Below, piece after piece: positions 31,985-41,506 of a stretch of 64,000 nucleotides of DNA. Numbering within the stretch: position 1 is the stretch's first letter; each line of letters opens with the position of its first letter. A model generated the notes under the pieces. That model was not told where the DNA came from. It was given only the letters and a program-made list of their open reading frames with translations, and did no database searches. The position numbers and the translations under genes are program-made. Source of the stretch: Methanobacterium aggregans (GTDB taxonomy: Archaea; Methanobacteriota; Methanobacteria; Methanobacteriales; Methanobacteriaceae); the NCBI RefSeq assembly GCF_017874455.1, contig NZ_JAGGLN010000001.1:372001-436000 (forward strand), written 5' to 3'.

Positions 31985-33457
31985 TCAAGTCTTCCTCATG
32001 ATATTTTTCTGTGAATTTTTTATCGCATATCTGGTTCCAAATTCTAAAAAGTTTTCATTGTTCTTTTTCATTTCCCTGTGCATCATTTCAGACGGCAGCA
32101 ATGAAATATCAAAAAGCTTTTTGTATTCCTTTTCAACGCTCCTAAGATATCTTTCATTCCCGGTGCCTTCAGAAATCAGCTCTGCTACATCTTTAAGCCT
32201 TTCAAATATTTCTTCTCCCCACAATTTCAGACCAACTGCTCCTTTATTATATTTTTGGAGCATTAAATCCTCCTTCCTTCCATAGAGTGCCACTAAATGG
32301 TGATTTAAATTTATTACTCCATGTTCCTCCTCGGTGATGGTGGCACTTCCTTCAAACAAACAGAAAAGCATGAAAACTTGAAGGAAATACATCTCATCAA
32401 TGCTTAAACCCATTTTTTCAAATGGATTCAAATCCAAAATCCTTAGCTCTACATATTTCACTCCTCGTTTTTCCAGTGCATCCAGCTGGGTTTCCCCTTT
32501 GTTGATATTTTGCTTCAGTCGAATTGAAGAGTAAAATTCGTTTTCTTTTTGCAAAGTATTCCCATTCAGCTGTATTTGAGAACCATTCCTGTATATGCCC
32601 AACTTTGAATACTCTGTATTTTTGGTTGCCATCAACTTACGAAGCTTTGCAGAGTATTCCTCCAAACCATTGAAATAAATACTATGCTTGTGTTTAAAAG
32701 TATTTGAGTACCCAAATCTGCTTACGCGTAGAGATGTTGCATATTTATTGAAATTTTCAATAACATCCACACAGCACTGACTGCATTTTTGGATTAACTT
32801 AATTTCATTGTTTATGACTGAATAATAGGTAGAATGGTAGAATGGTGATGCACCGAAAAGGTAAATCAACATCCAACGATAGCGCAAAAAGTTTCTTGCA
32901 AGTGCAAAATGCATTTCATCAATGAATAAACGTTTATCCTTTTCATTTCCAAATTGTTCATATAGATAATCAACCATTCCTTTGCCAAAGGAAAAATTAT
33001 AGTGAATTCCTGATATCATCTGCATTTTCTTGCCATAACGCAGTGCCAACCCTTTTCTATATGTTTCCATATTTACTCCGTCCTCAGAATCAGAAAACCT
33101 TGCAATGGGGATACTATCTTCATTTGGAAGCTTTGGAGGCATACTAAGTGGCCAGAGCAGTTCATTGCCGATACCATCCTCAACCTCAATACTTATTGCA
33201 TTTAATTCATCATATGCTTCTTCAATTGAATTGAAGGTTGGTGTTATCATCTCAATCTGACTTTCAGAAAAGTCCGTGGTGATACGTGGATTTTCGGTTT
33301 TATCCCCAAATACTGAGGGGTGGGGTGTCAGGGCAAGATCACCTGAGGACACAATCCTCTGACACTCTTTTTCTATGCCGAAATTGCCATCTACCAGTAG
33401 CTTTCCTTTATCCTCTTTTAAAAAAGACTTTGATACTTCTGAAAAATTCCAGTTCAT
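31985..33457 (-). CDS. gshA: Glutamate-cysteine ligase
   Basis: A 490-residue enzyme of the bacterial GshA/GshF-N class. Recognisable segments are FGIEKECQRIVSSGDLAL (26-43), TTDFSESQIEMITP (about 60-73), GIHYNFSFG (about 147-155), RYRWMLIYLFGASP near 191 and LRILDLNPFEKMG near 338. It forms gamma-glutamylcysteine from glutamate and cysteine using ATP. The length equals the GshF N-terminal half, and the ATP-grasp half is encoded by the next gene, two bases downstream. The pair therefore looks like a split GshF. In archaea this class is scarce outside haloarchaea, which use gamma-glutamylcysteine, so horizontal acquisition is likely. Confidence 0.85.
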   Translation of the reverse strand: MNWNFSEVSKSFLKEDKGKLLVDGNFGIEKECQRIVSSGDLALTPHPSVFGDKTENPRITTDFSESQIEMITPTFNSIEEAYDELNAISIEVEDGIGNELLWPLSMPPKLPNEDSIPIARFSDSEDGVNMETYRKGLALRYGKKMQMISGIHYNFSFGKGMVDYLYEQFGNEKDKRLFIDEMHFALARNFLRYRWMLIYLFGASPFYHSTYYSVINNEIKLIQKCSQCCVDVIENFNKYATSLRVSRFGYSNTFKHKHSIYFNGLEEYSAKLRKLMATKNTEYSKLGIYRNGSQIQLNGNTLQKENEFYSSIRLKQNINKGETQLDALEKRGVKYVELRILDLNPFEKMGLSIDEMYFLQVFMLFCLFEGSATITEEEHGVINLNHHLVALYGRKEDLMLQKYNKGAVGLKLWGEEIFERLKDVAELISEGTGNERYLRSVEKEYKKLFDISLLPSEMMHREMKKNNENFLEFGTRYAIKNSQKNIMRKT

Positions 33458-33856
33458 AAAATCCTCTTTTTAGTTTTGGTAAAGTCCTACTCCAATTCAG
33501 CAAGAAAACGCTTGAAATAAAGAGAGGCATAAAAAAAATCGTGTGATACATTTGGTTTTGCGCTTAATTTGTCAATTGTATCCAAAATCAATGTTCTGGA
33601 TACCAATGAATTGTTTTTAACCTGTTGACATTATGTGAGCGATTTAATTGAACATAGCTTGCAAAAGGAGATGTTGCTCAATTACAGGTGTTACTAATAA
33701 TAATTGTATTAAAACATCAGTTTTCTTAACTATCGGTTATCCAATATTTATATTTATCGGTTACACATTACTGATCATCCTATAAATTAATGGCATAATT
33801 TCAGCAAAAAAATAAAAAACAAACCCTTTTTAAAGTTTAAAACAAAAACTCCACCT
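33458..33856. other. Divergent promoter region, gshA and MFS exporter
   Basis: About 400 bases between divergent genes, with no ORF. The right half carries the repeats and TATA-like sequence listed separately. A second A+T-rich element, TTTTTAAAGTTTAAAAC near 33825, is about 25 bases before the MFS ATG and would give a leaderless transcript, in keeping with the lack of a ribosome binding site there. Confidence 0.5.
33731..33763 (+). promoter_or_regulatory. Direct repeats of TATCGGTTA flanking a TATA-like sequence
   Basis: TATCGGTTA occurs at 33731-33739 and again at 33755-33763, start-to-start distance 24 bases. Between them lies ATATTTATATT, which can serve as a TATA box. The arrangement suggests a regulator binding site controlling transcription toward the MFS gene or gshA. 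Confidence 0.4.
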
Positions 33857-35248
33857 ATGGAATCAACTGACAGCAAAAAAATCTTGATGGTACTCTTTCT
33901 CGGAGTTTTTATAGGATCACTCGACCTGGGCATTGTTGGCCCTGCACTGCCTGCAATTCAATCCTACTTCGGAGTGAACGAGAGAATGGGGTCATGGCTT
34001 TTCACCTTATACATCCTATTCCTCATGATAGGAACACCCTTAATGGCCAAACTATCAGACACCTACGGCAGAAAGACCCTCTACATAGTGGACGTACTCC
34101 TATTTGCCGTTGGTTCACTTGTAACCATATTCGCATTATCCTTTGAAATGATCCTTCTTGGAAGGGCCATTCAGGGATTTGGAGCTGGAGGCATATTTCC
34201 AGTTGCAAATGCAGTTATTGGGGACACATTCCCCCCAGAAAAACAGGGCAATGCAATGGGAATAACAAGCTCGGTATGGGGATTTTCAGGAGTTTTAGGC
34301 CCAGTATTTGGGGGCTTACTCCTTAAGTATGGCTGGCAGTGGCTTTTTGTTATAAACATACCCCTATCTATTTTCATAATAGTTGCAAGTATTTACATAC
34401 TCCCTAAAAGTGAAAGGGTCGACGGAATGCACTTCGACTGGAAGGGACTCTCTGTACTTGGTGTTCTTGTAACCTGCCTTGCCTATGGAGTAAACCAAAT
34501 CAACACCACCGATGTACTGTCAAGTTTATTTTCATTGGATGTTCTTCCATTCTTGCTTGTTGCCCTGGTGCTGCTTCCAGTTCTCTGGAAGGTTGAAAAC
34601 AGTGAAAAGGACCCGCTTATCCAGATAGACCTCTTCAAAAGCAGGGAGGTTAAGCTCCTTGGAACCTTCTTCATTGGAACTGGACTAACCCAGGCTGCAA
34701 CAGTTTTCATACCTGCATTTGCAGTGGTTGCCCTATCCCTCACAACCTCAAATGCCAGTTTAATGGTCATGCCAATGGCGATTGCAATGGCTATAGGGGC
34801 ACCAATTGTAGGAAAACTCCTGGATTCACTGGGCTCTAAAATAATCATGATCACAGGAACATCAGTACTTGTAATAGGCCTTTTCATCATGGGGTTCTTC
34901 CCAGAATCATTTTACCTCTTCATAACTGCAGGTGTGCTCATTGGAGTTGGTATGGCCACGGTTATAGGCTCACCACCAAGGTACATAATGATCGTTGAGA
35001 GCCCACCAAAACACAGGGCTTCAGGCCAGGCACTCATCAACATAAACAGCAGCGCAGGGCAGCTTATTGGAGGGGCACTCATAGGAGCAATAATAGGATC
35101 CCAGGCAGGAATGATGGGAGGTTACCAATCTGCATTTATGATCATGGGATTCGTGGCCATCATAATGACAGTTCTGACCCTTGGACTTAAAACACGGGCT
35201 GAACAGCTTGAAACCATGAAAAGGAACTTTGAAAATCATTATGAATAA
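33857..35248 (+). CDS. MFS multidrug exporter, DHA2 (EmrB/QacA) type
   Basis: A 463-residue membrane protein with about fourteen hydrophobic helices. Motif A is present as LSDTYGRKTLYI (residues 67-78), and motif C-like GVLGPVFGGLL near 145, both characteristic of proton-coupled drug antiporters. LGIVGPALPAIQSYFGV near residue 24 is a typical DHA2 start. There is no ribosome binding site upstream of the ATG, so translation may be leaderless. A TetR gene follows on the same strand, and a second DHA2 exporter after that, forming an exporter-regulator-exporter module. Confidence 0.93.
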   Translation: MESTDSKKILMVLFLGVFIGSLDLGIVGPALPAIQSYFGVNERMGSWLFTLYILFLMIGTPLMAKLSDTYGRKTLYIVDVLLFAVGSLVTIFALSFEMILLGRAIQGFGAGGIFPVANAVIGDTFPPEKQGNAMGITSSVWGFSGVLGPVFGGLLLKYGWQWLFVINIPLSIFIIVASIYILPKSERVDGMHFDWKGLSVLGVLVTCLAYGVNQINTTDVLSSLFSLDVLPFLLVALVLLPVLWKVENSEKDPLIQIDLFKSREVKLLGTFFIGTGLTQAATVFIPAFAVVALSLTTSNASLMVMPMAIAMAIGAPIVGKLLDSLGSKIIMITGTSVLVIGLFIMGFFPESFYLFITAGVLIGVGMATVIGSPPRYIMIVESPPKHRASGQALININSSAGQLIGGALIGAIIGSQAGMMGGYQSAFMIMGFVAIIMTVLTLGLKTRAEQLETMKRNFENHYE

Positions 35249-35363
35249 GATCAATGTGTTACGATTTATTAATTCGTGACCCCTTTATATATTCCTTTTT
35301 TTACTGCCATACCAACATCAACTTTAAATATGGTCCAGCACATAAATGATAGTAGTTTTTATA

Positions 35364-35375
35364 TAGACCAGTCAT
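35364..35375. promoter_or_regulatory. Probable TetR operator, upstream of its own gene
   Basis: TAGACCAGTCAT lies 21 bases before the TetR start codon and matches the palindromes upstream of the second exporter at 36045 and 36099 (consensus TAGACCAGTCTA). The position suggests autoregulation. Confidence 0.68.
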
Positions 35376-35395
35376 TATAATTTGGTTTTGGTAAT

Positions 35396-35998
35396 ATGGA
35401 TGAAGAGATCAGCACACGGGATAGAATAGTTAGGGCTGCAACACGCCTTTTTCAGTTAAAGGGGTATCATGCCACAGGATTGAATGAGATCCTGAGGGAA
35501 AGTAATGCACCTAAGGGTTCATTATATTACTACTTTCCAAATGGAAAGGAAGAACTGGCCCTTGAATCAATTGAGTTAACCAAGGTCTTCGTTGAAGAAA
35601 CCATAAGGAAAAGGCTTTCAATGATTGAGGATCCTGCTGAATCCATTAAAAATGCCATTCAGGAGATGGCAGATTTCATTGACATGGCGGAAAACGAGAA
35701 AATCTCCCTTAGAAGTACTAAAAAGGTTTCCGTTAACCTGGTTGCACTTGAAACATCTTCAAGCAATGAAAATTTAAGGAAAGCCTGTGAATCTGCTTTT
35801 GATGCTTGGCAGAATGTTTATGCTGGAAAACTGATCCAGGGAGGTTTCACAAAGCAAGAAGCCAAAAAATTAAGTATGGTAATTCAATCCATGATTGAAG
35901 GAGCCATAGTCATGTCCCTGACCAAAAAAAGTGATGTACCCTTTTTTGAGGTTGCAGAAGTCATTCCATCCATATTAAAACTAGAAAATAAGAACTAA
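35396..35998 (+). CDS. TetR family repressor (LmrA/YxaF-like)
   Basis: A 200-residue regulator. The N-terminal helix-turn-helix is clear: TRDRIVRAATRLFQLKGYHATG, split as RIVRAATRLFQLKGYHATG and LNEILRESNAPKGSLYYYFP (residues 8-47), ending in the conserved LYYYFPNGKEEL. The C-terminal part resembles the LmrA/YxaF ligand-binding domain. It very likely represses one or both adjacent DHA2 exporters and itself, relieved by a drug ligand. Palindromic sites fitting this family's operators lie before this gene and before the second exporter. Confidence 0.92.
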   Translation: MDEEISTRDRIVRAATRLFQLKGYHATGLNEILRESNAPKGSLYYYFPNGKEELALESIELTKVFVEETIRKRLSMIEDPAESIKNAIQEMADFIDMAENEKISLRSTKKVSVNLVALETSSSNENLRKACESAFDAWQNVYAGKLIQGGFTKQEAKKLSMVIQSMIEGAIVMSLTKKSDVPFFEVAEVIPSILKLENKN

Positions 35999-36044
35999 GG
36001 ATCATTGAAGCCTTTTTTAATGATTTTTTTTAATAAAAATTATG

Positions 36045-36056
36045 TAGACCAATCTA
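36045..36056. promoter_or_regulatory. Probable TetR operator 1 of the second exporter
   Basis: TAGACCAATCTA, a palindrome with one central mismatch, sits 75 bases before the MFS ATG. It matches the site upstream of the TetR gene. Confidence 0.68.
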
Positions 36057-36098
36057 ATTAGTTTGCTGAACCGTTATAGAGGGGTTCCTAATATTATG

Positions 36099-36110
36099 TA
36101 GACTGGTCTA
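36099..36110. promoter_or_regulatory. Probable TetR operator 2 of the second exporter
   Basis: TAGACTGGTCTA sits 21 bases before the start codon, the same distance as the site before the TetR gene. Two sites 54 bases apart could allow cooperative or looped repression. Confidence 0.7.
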
Positions 36111-36130
36111 ATACAGGAGAGTATTCAGAA

Positions 36131-37564
36131 ATGGTTTTAAATTCAAATGAAAATAATTTCTCACTTAACAAAAATAACACTAAAAAAATCTTAGTTGTAC
36201 TTTTAATAGGTGGATTTATATCCATGTTAAATGAAACTGCACTAAACATTGCATTTCCCAATATAATGTTACAATACAATATTTCAGCTGGAACTGTGCA
36301 GTGGTTAACCACAATCTATGTTCTTGTTTCAGGCATTGTATTCCTTATCAGCGCCTTTCTTATCCAGCGGTTCTCAACAAGAAAATTATTCATATCCTCA
36401 ATGGTTTTTTTAATTATAGGAACTATTGTATCAGGCATTTCAACAAATTTTCCAGTTTTATTTACTGGACGGCTGATACAGGCAATTGGAACAGGTATCC
36501 TCGTACCTTTAATATTTAACACTGTGCTAATATTGATTCCACGAGAAAAAAGAGGATTAGTGATGGGACTTGTGAGTCTCGTAGTGCTCTCCGCACCAAT
36601 GTTTGCACCAGTACTTATGGGATTCCTTATGGGATTTATGGACTGGCACTGGTTCTTTTTAATGGTTTTAGTCTTTTTTGTAGCGACATCAATTTTAGGA
36701 CTATCTTCTTTAAGAAACATCACAAAAATTACACATCCTAAACTTGATATTCTATCTGTTATCTTAGCTGCTGTGGGATTTACTGGAATTATAACTGGTT
36801 TTAGCGGCCTAGGAGACTATGGATTAAGTCTAAATGTAACTATTCCCCTAATTATAGGCCTAGTTAGCCTTATCATATTTACAATACGCCAATTAATTGT
36901 GGAAAATCCTTTACTGGATCTTCACGTTTTTAAGTATCCTTTTTTCACAATAGGGATAATAATTAATGTAATTAATGTTATGGTAGTTTTTGCAATAGTG
37001 ATTCTACTTCCAATGTACCTGCAGAATGCACTTGGAACCACAGCTCTTATTGCCAGTCTTGTAATACTGCCTGGAAGTATTTTAAACTGTTTCTTACCCC
37101 TTCTCTCAGGCCATATATATGACAAACACGGAACAAGAATTGTCATTAGCTCAGGCCTGGCCCTTATGTGTATTTCCATGATATTCTTCTCGCACCTTTC
37201 TGCTTCAACAACCCTTATAACCGTGTTAATTATAAATTGCAGTTTATATATAGGATCAGCCCTTTTAATGTCACCAAATCAGACAAATACTCTGGGAAAC
37301 TTGGATTCTAAGTATTATGCTTCAGGTTCAGCCATAATGACAGCTTTACAGCAAATTGGAGGTGCAATTGGTTCATCTCTATTTGTAAGTTTCATGACCT
37401 TCAGCCAACAAAACTACCTTCAAAACATCATTAATCCAAATTCAACACAGCAAATATCTGCATTAATATCTGGTGTGAACTTTTCATTCACAATAGGAGC
37501 AGTGATACTTGGATTTGTATTTGTTCTGTCGCTGTTTTTAAAACGTGGAACACCACAAACATGA
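36131..37564 (+). CDS. MFS multidrug exporter, DHA2 type (second)
   Basis: A 477-residue transporter with about fourteen membrane helices. The first helix pair contains NETALNIAFPNIMLQYNI and QWLTTIYVLVSGIVF, the usual DHA2 signature of EmrB/LmrB-like proteins. GTGILVPLIFNTVLIL and a long hydrophilic loop separate the halves. It is only distantly similar to the exporter at 33857, so the two are not a recent duplication. A GGAGAG site lies ten bases before the ATG. Two palindromic operators upstream place it under the TetR protein encoded immediately before. Confidence 0.93.
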   Translation: MVLNSNENNFSLNKNNTKKILVVLLIGGFISMLNETALNIAFPNIMLQYNISAGTVQWLTTIYVLVSGIVFLISAFLIQRFSTRKLFISSMVFLIIGTIVSGISTNFPVLFTGRLIQAIGTGILVPLIFNTVLILIPREKRGLVMGLVSLVVLSAPMFAPVLMGFLMGFMDWHWFFLMVLVFFVATSILGLSSLRNITKITHPKLDILSVILAAVGFTGIITGFSGLGDYGLSLNVTIPLIIGLVSLIIFTIRQLIVENPLLDLHVFKYPFFTIGIIINVINVMVVFAIVILLPMYLQNALGTTALIASLVILPGSILNCFLPLLSGHIYDKHGTRIVISSGLALMCISMIFFSHLSASTTLITVLIINCSLYIGSALLMSPNQTNTLGNLDSKYYASGSAIMTALQQIGGAIGSSLFVSFMTFSQQNYLQNIINPNSTQQISALISGVNFSFTIGAVILGFVFVLSLFLKRGTPQT

Positions 37565-37587
37565 AAAAATAGCATGGTGATTTAAAC

Positions 37588-37605
37588 CACTATTTTTTTT
37601 TAGTG
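37588..37605 (+). terminator. T-run with short inverted repeat
   Basis: CACTA, eight T residues and TAGTG form an inverted repeat around a T-run, 24 bases after the second exporter. It fits an archaeal terminator, and separates the exporter from the convergent pheS gene. Confidence 0.55.
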
Positions 37606-37735
37606 TGAAAATGGGGTTTCATTAAAAAAAACATCTGATTTTCTATTTTTTAAAGAATTAATTTAAAAATAATCTTGAATTTAAAAATAATTTTAAAAAA
37701 TGAAATATTTAATAAAAAAAGGATGTTTCAGAGCT

Positions 37736-39286
37736 TCAGTCTGTTTTAACACCCTGAGAAACTGGTAACCTGCGCAACCATCCAATATCACTCTTGTAGA
37801 GCATTCTTATGTCGCTGATACCGTAGCGTATCATTGCAAGGCGCTCAATTCCAAGGCCAAATGCCAGTACTGGTACATCGATACCCAGAGGCTCAAGTAC
37901 TTCTGGTCTGAACATTCCAGATCCTCCAAGCTCTATCCAGCTCTCCTTCTCAGGCAGGTAGATCTCACACTCAGTTGAGAGGTAGGTGTATGGGAAGTAG
38001 GCTGGTCTGAATCTGACTTCGAATCCTAACTTCTTGTAGAACTCCTTGAGTATTCCAAGGAGGTTTTTGAAGGTTATATCCTCACCTGCAACTATTCCTT
38101 CCACCTGATGGAACTCCGGAAGGTGTTTGTAGGTTATGGTTTCCCTTCTGAAGACCCTACCAACTGAGAACATCTTGAGTGGTGGTTTGTTTTCAGCTAA
38201 AAACCGTGCTGAAAGGCATGTTGTGTGGGTTCTGAGTACTGATTGTTTTGCAATTTCCCTGTTCCATGGGTACTTCCATCCCGTGGATCCAGTGGCTCCA
38301 CCGTTCTCATGAACTTCTCCAACCTTCTTCACAAGCTCTTCCCGTGGCAGCTTTGCGTATCTTGGGTTTTTAACGTAAAATGTGTCCTGCATTTCCCTTG
38401 CTGCATGATCCTGAGGCTGGAAGAGGCAGTCGAAGTTCCAGAATGCAGATTCCAGTATGTTACCTCCAGACTCTGTGAAGCCCATGTTAAGGAAAATATC
38501 ACGTATCTCCTCAATTATCCTCTGAAGGGGGTGCATCTTACCTGGAAAAATTTCAGGGTGCTCTGCATTTATATCATAGCCCCTGTAGTGTAATGATTTC
38601 CATGCTCCAGTTTTAAGCTGTTGGTGTGTGAGCTGGGTTGCCTCTTCACGTATCTCAATCCCAACATCAAGGAGTTTCATTCCCTTGTCAAGAACTTTAA
38701 GTGTGTGACTTGTTTTTTTGTCGATCTTAATAATGTTCTTACGTTTTTTCAGGTTTTTAAGGGACTTTTTAAGGTCTCCTCCAAGGTCCTGGAGGTTCAC
38801 CTTTCCCTGGGTAAGGGTATCTATGAGTTCCTCATCGCTGTCTCTTGTGGTGAGGGCAGTTTTTCCTTCCTCTGTGATTGTAACGTTTCCCTTATCAACA
38901 GATGCCCACCGCTTCCTTAAAAGCCAACCAATTGCTATTTTAACATCCACAGCTTCTAACCCTGATTTTTCCGGCATCTCATCCATTGAGATGGTTCCAT
39001 ATTTATCAAGGGCTTTTAGGAGCTGTTTTTCTGGCAGACCATTTTTTGAGTAGTCCAGGCCGATATCTGTTAGTCCTGCAAATTCCTGAACATCCTTTTC
39101 CACTTCTATGATGTCCTTGGATGCCATGGAACCTGCTGCACTCATAACTGATTTTATGTCCATATCTATGGACTCTGATATGGCTTCTGGTGAAGATTCG
39201 TAATTGAAGGATTCTAAGCTTTTTAGAACCTTCTTCTCGTAAATATGCAGTTCATCAATGACCTTTTTAAGTTTATCATCATTCAT
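37736..39286 (-). CDS. pheS: Phenylalanyl-tRNA synthetase alpha subunit
   Basis: A 516-residue archaeal-type PheS. The N-terminal 180 residues contain winged-helix-like tRNA/DNA-binding repeats. The class II catalytic core follows, with motif 2 around [20 protein letters not shown] and motif 3 in [19 protein letters not shown] near the end. With PheT it charges tRNA-Phe. I start at the ATG at 39286, with GGATGA before it; an upstream in-frame codon at 39301 is less likely. PheT is not in the window. It follows the CitG-like gene on the same strand, 37 bases apart. Confidence 0.96.
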   Translation of the reverse strand: MNDDKLKKVIDELHIYEKKVLKSLESFNYESSPEAISESIDMDIKSVMSAAGSMASKDIIEVEKDVQEFAGLTDIGLDYSKNGLPEKQLLKALDKYGTISMDEMPEKSGLEAVDVKIAIGWLLRKRWASVDKGNVTITEEGKTALTTRDSDEELIDTLTQGKVNLQDLGGDLKKSLKNLKKRKNIIKIDKKTSHTLKVLDKGMKLLDVGIEIREEATQLTHQQLKTGAWKSLHYRGYDINAEHPEIFPGKMHPLQRIIEEIRDIFLNMGFTESGGNILESAFWNFDCLFQPQDHAAREMQDTFYVKNPRYAKLPREELVKKVGEVHENGGATGSTGWKYPWNREIAKQSVLRTHTTCLSARFLAENKPPLKMFSVGRVFRRETITYKHLPEFHQVEGIVAGEDITFKNLLGILKEFYKKLGFEVRFRPAYFPYTYLSTECEIYLPEKESWIELGGSGMFRPEVLEPLGIDVPVLAFGLGIERLAMIRYGISDIRMLYKSDIGWLRRLPVSQGVKTD

Positions 39287-39323
39287 TTTTATCATCCACA
39301 ATGTTAATTGTCAGTTCATAAAT

Positions 39324-40238
39324 TTAATGATTGTCCCCAATCACACCATCAAGAATGGAGATCATGAGGGACGATGCCGTGAGATCCGCAGTTGTACCAG
39401 GATTCAAATGTTCGGATACCAGCATTTCATCAAAGGCCCTGACTTCTTCCATTCCATTTTCTGCCAGTATTCCACCAGCATCCAGGAGCTCTTTTGCATC
39501 CTTTGATACATCCCCTGCAACCTTTTTACCGTACTTTCTCTCGATGAGTGTGTCGGGGTAACGTGAGAGAATGGTTAGGAAGGTCTGAAGAGTTGCATCG
39601 TTGAGACTGCCCCGGGATTTAACCTCTTTGAATGTGGGGTATCCAACATCGAAGGTTATGGGCATTTTGTTTGTGAGTTCATATGCAAGTCTGTCCCATC
39701 CAGAGGATATTTCAAGGACATCGTACATGTTAAGGCCCTTCTCAATGAGTTCATCCTTTGCATCACTGCTTCCAACGTCCAGCTCATCTCTCTCACCCAT
39801 ACCACCTGCATCAGCTATGCTTATGGCATCGTAGAGATTTACAGCATCTTCAGGGGTTGTTGCCCTCATGAGGAGATCCACATTCTCCCTTGTGTTTTTA
39901 AGGTCTGTGCTCATGGCTGCTGCAGCACATATTGGGGTTAGGAGCATGATTATTCCAAGGTTGGTGTTGTTTGCAACCCATTTATTGGTTTCAATTACAG
40001 CATCCTTTATCTCTTTTCCAAGGCCTATTTTATGGAAGTTTTCAGGTTCCCTGTACTTCAAACCCTTCTCTGCTGTTTGTTGCATGATGTTTCCAATGAC
40101 AACTCCGCTTATTAGGAAGTCTTCAAATACCATGTCGTCGAAGTCCTGGGTTCTGTGAACATTTCCAGGTTTAGGATGTCCGCTGACCTCAAGTACCGAT
40201 GCTATCTGTGCAGCCTTTGCAATGTAATCTGGTTCCAA
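39324..40238 (-). CDS. Triphosphoribosyl-dephospho-CoA synthase-like protein (CitG/MdcB family)
   Basis: A 304-residue protein with the CitG family signatures [11 protein letters not shown] (19-29), a long helical core with [14 protein letters not shown] (about 94-107) and [17 protein letters not shown] near 144. Bacterial members make the prosthetic group of citrate or malonate lyases. Methanogens lack those lyases, and many carry a CitG-like gene of unknown role, so the true reaction here is open. TTG is used as start, supported by GGAG eight bases upstream. It is 37 bases from pheS, probably co-transcribed. Confidence 0.85.
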   Translation of the reverse strand: MEPDYIAKAAQIASVLEVSGHPKPGNVHRTQDFDDMVFEDFLISGVVIGNIMQQTAEKGLKYREPENFHKIGLGKEIKDAVIETNKWVANNTNLGIIMLLTPICAAAAMSTDLKNTRENVDLLMRATTPEDAVNLYDAISIADAGGMGERDELDVGSSDAKDELIEKGLNMYDVLEISSGWDRLAYELTNKMPITFDVGYPTFKEVKSRGSLNDATLQTFLTILSRYPDTLIERKYGKKVAGDVSKDAKELLDAGGILAENGMEEVRAFDEMLVSEHLNPGTTADLTASSLMISILDGVIGDNH

Positions 40239-40374
40239 GTTTGATTCTCCATTTCTTTAGTTTAATGAAAAGATTATTTTTATTTCTTTGAGGTATTATC
40301 AAAAGATTATTTTGATTAGTTATATCAGGGGATCCTGCCCAACATGCAGCAAATCAAAAAAAAAGATGTTTTTT

Positions 40375-41355
40375 TTAAAGGCAGGTTTCAAGTCCCTCCA
40401 AAAAATCAGGAGCAAAGTGGCTCACTATAAGATCTGCACCAGCCCTTTTTATTGAAAGCAGGGATTCATGTACGGATGATTCTGTGAGGTATCCTGCAGC
40501 TATTCCTGCTTTGAGCATGGAGTATTCTCCACTGACCTGGTAACCAATCGTTGGCATGCGGAATTCATCCTTAACACCCTTCACAATGTCAAGGTAGGGC
40601 ATTGCAGGTTTCACGATGATCATGTCTGCACCCTCCTCCACGTCAAGTTCAACCTCCCTCATAGCTTCAAGACTGTTTTGTGGACCCATCTGATAGGTTT
40701 TTCTATCTCCAAAGGATGGTGCTGAACACACCGCATCCCTGAAGGGTGCGTAGAATGATGATGCATACTTGGCTGAGTAGGACATTATTATTGTGTCGTA
40801 GTGTCCGTTCAGATCCAGTGTTTTTCTTATTGCAGCCACCCTGCCGTCCATCATATCTGAAGGTGCCACTATATCTGCACCAGCCTCAGCATGGCTCAGT
40901 GCTATCTTTGAGAGGTAGTTCAGGGTTTCATCATTGATGATTTCACCGTCGCGGATGATTCCGCAGTGACCATGGGATGTGTACTGGCACATGCACACGT
41001 CTGTGATAACTATGAGGTCAGTTTCCTCTTTAAGTTTCATGACTGTTTTCTGGACTATTCCATCCCTTGCATATGCAGAAGATCCCTTATCATCCTTTGA
41101 AAGAGGCATTCCAAATATGATCACAGATTTGAGTCCCATAGCTTCAAGTCTCTTTGCTTCAGAGACCAGGTCGTTTACTGAGTACCTGTACTGACCTGGC
41201 ATGGTATCAATATGCTCCTTCTGACCATCTTCAAGTCCCTCCTTAACGTACATGGGGTATATGAAGTCCTCTGGATTGAGCCTGGTTTCACTTAAAATAT
41301 TTCTCAGCTGGGGTGTTTTCCTTAACCTTCTCATTCTTGTAACTGGAAACTGCAT
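40375..41355 (-). CDS. hemB: Delta-aminolevulinic acid dehydratase (porphobilinogen synthase)
   Basis: A 326-residue HemB. Two active-site lysines are visible: [11 protein letters not shown] near 195 and [11 protein letters not shown] near 249. A zinc-site cysteine region [14 protein letters not shown] lies near 118. It joins two 5-aminolevulinates to porphobilinogen, the step leading to F430, corrinoid and siroheme. I start at the ATG at 41355, where GGTGAT sits four bases upstream; 19 extra in-frame codons before it look like leader sequence. It is alone on its strand between the CitG-like and ferredoxin-like genes. Confidence 0.97.
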   Translation of the reverse strand: MQFPVTRMRRLRKTPQLRNILSETRLNPEDFIYPMYVKEGLEDGQKEHIDTMPGQYRYSVNDLVSEAKRLEAMGLKSVIIFGMPLSKDDKGSSAYARDGIVQKTVMKLKEETDLIVITDVCMCQYTSHGHCGIIRDGEIINDETLNYLSKIALSHAEAGADIVAPSDMMDGRVAAIRKTLDLNGHYDTIIMSYSAKYASSFYAPFRDAVCSAPSFGDRKTYQMGPQNSLEAMREVELDVEEGADMIIVKPAMPYLDIVKGVKDEFRMPTIGYQVSGEYSMLKAGIAAGYLTESSVHESLLSIKRAGADLIVSHFAPDFLEGLETCL

Positions 41356-41506
41356 TTTATCACCGGAGATTATTTTAAAATAAATTTGAATCCTAATTAT
41401 TTTATCTAACAATATTTTATTTTAATATTGGTTTGAATAACTTAAAAATGTAAAGTTTTCTTTTTGATTTAATGAAAAATGGTAACCTAATGTTGCTTCT
41501 AATTAT

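Noticed and set aside
33857..37564. Recent tandem duplication of DHA2 exporters
   Set aside because: The two exporters share fold and motifs but little direct sequence, so they are separate family members.
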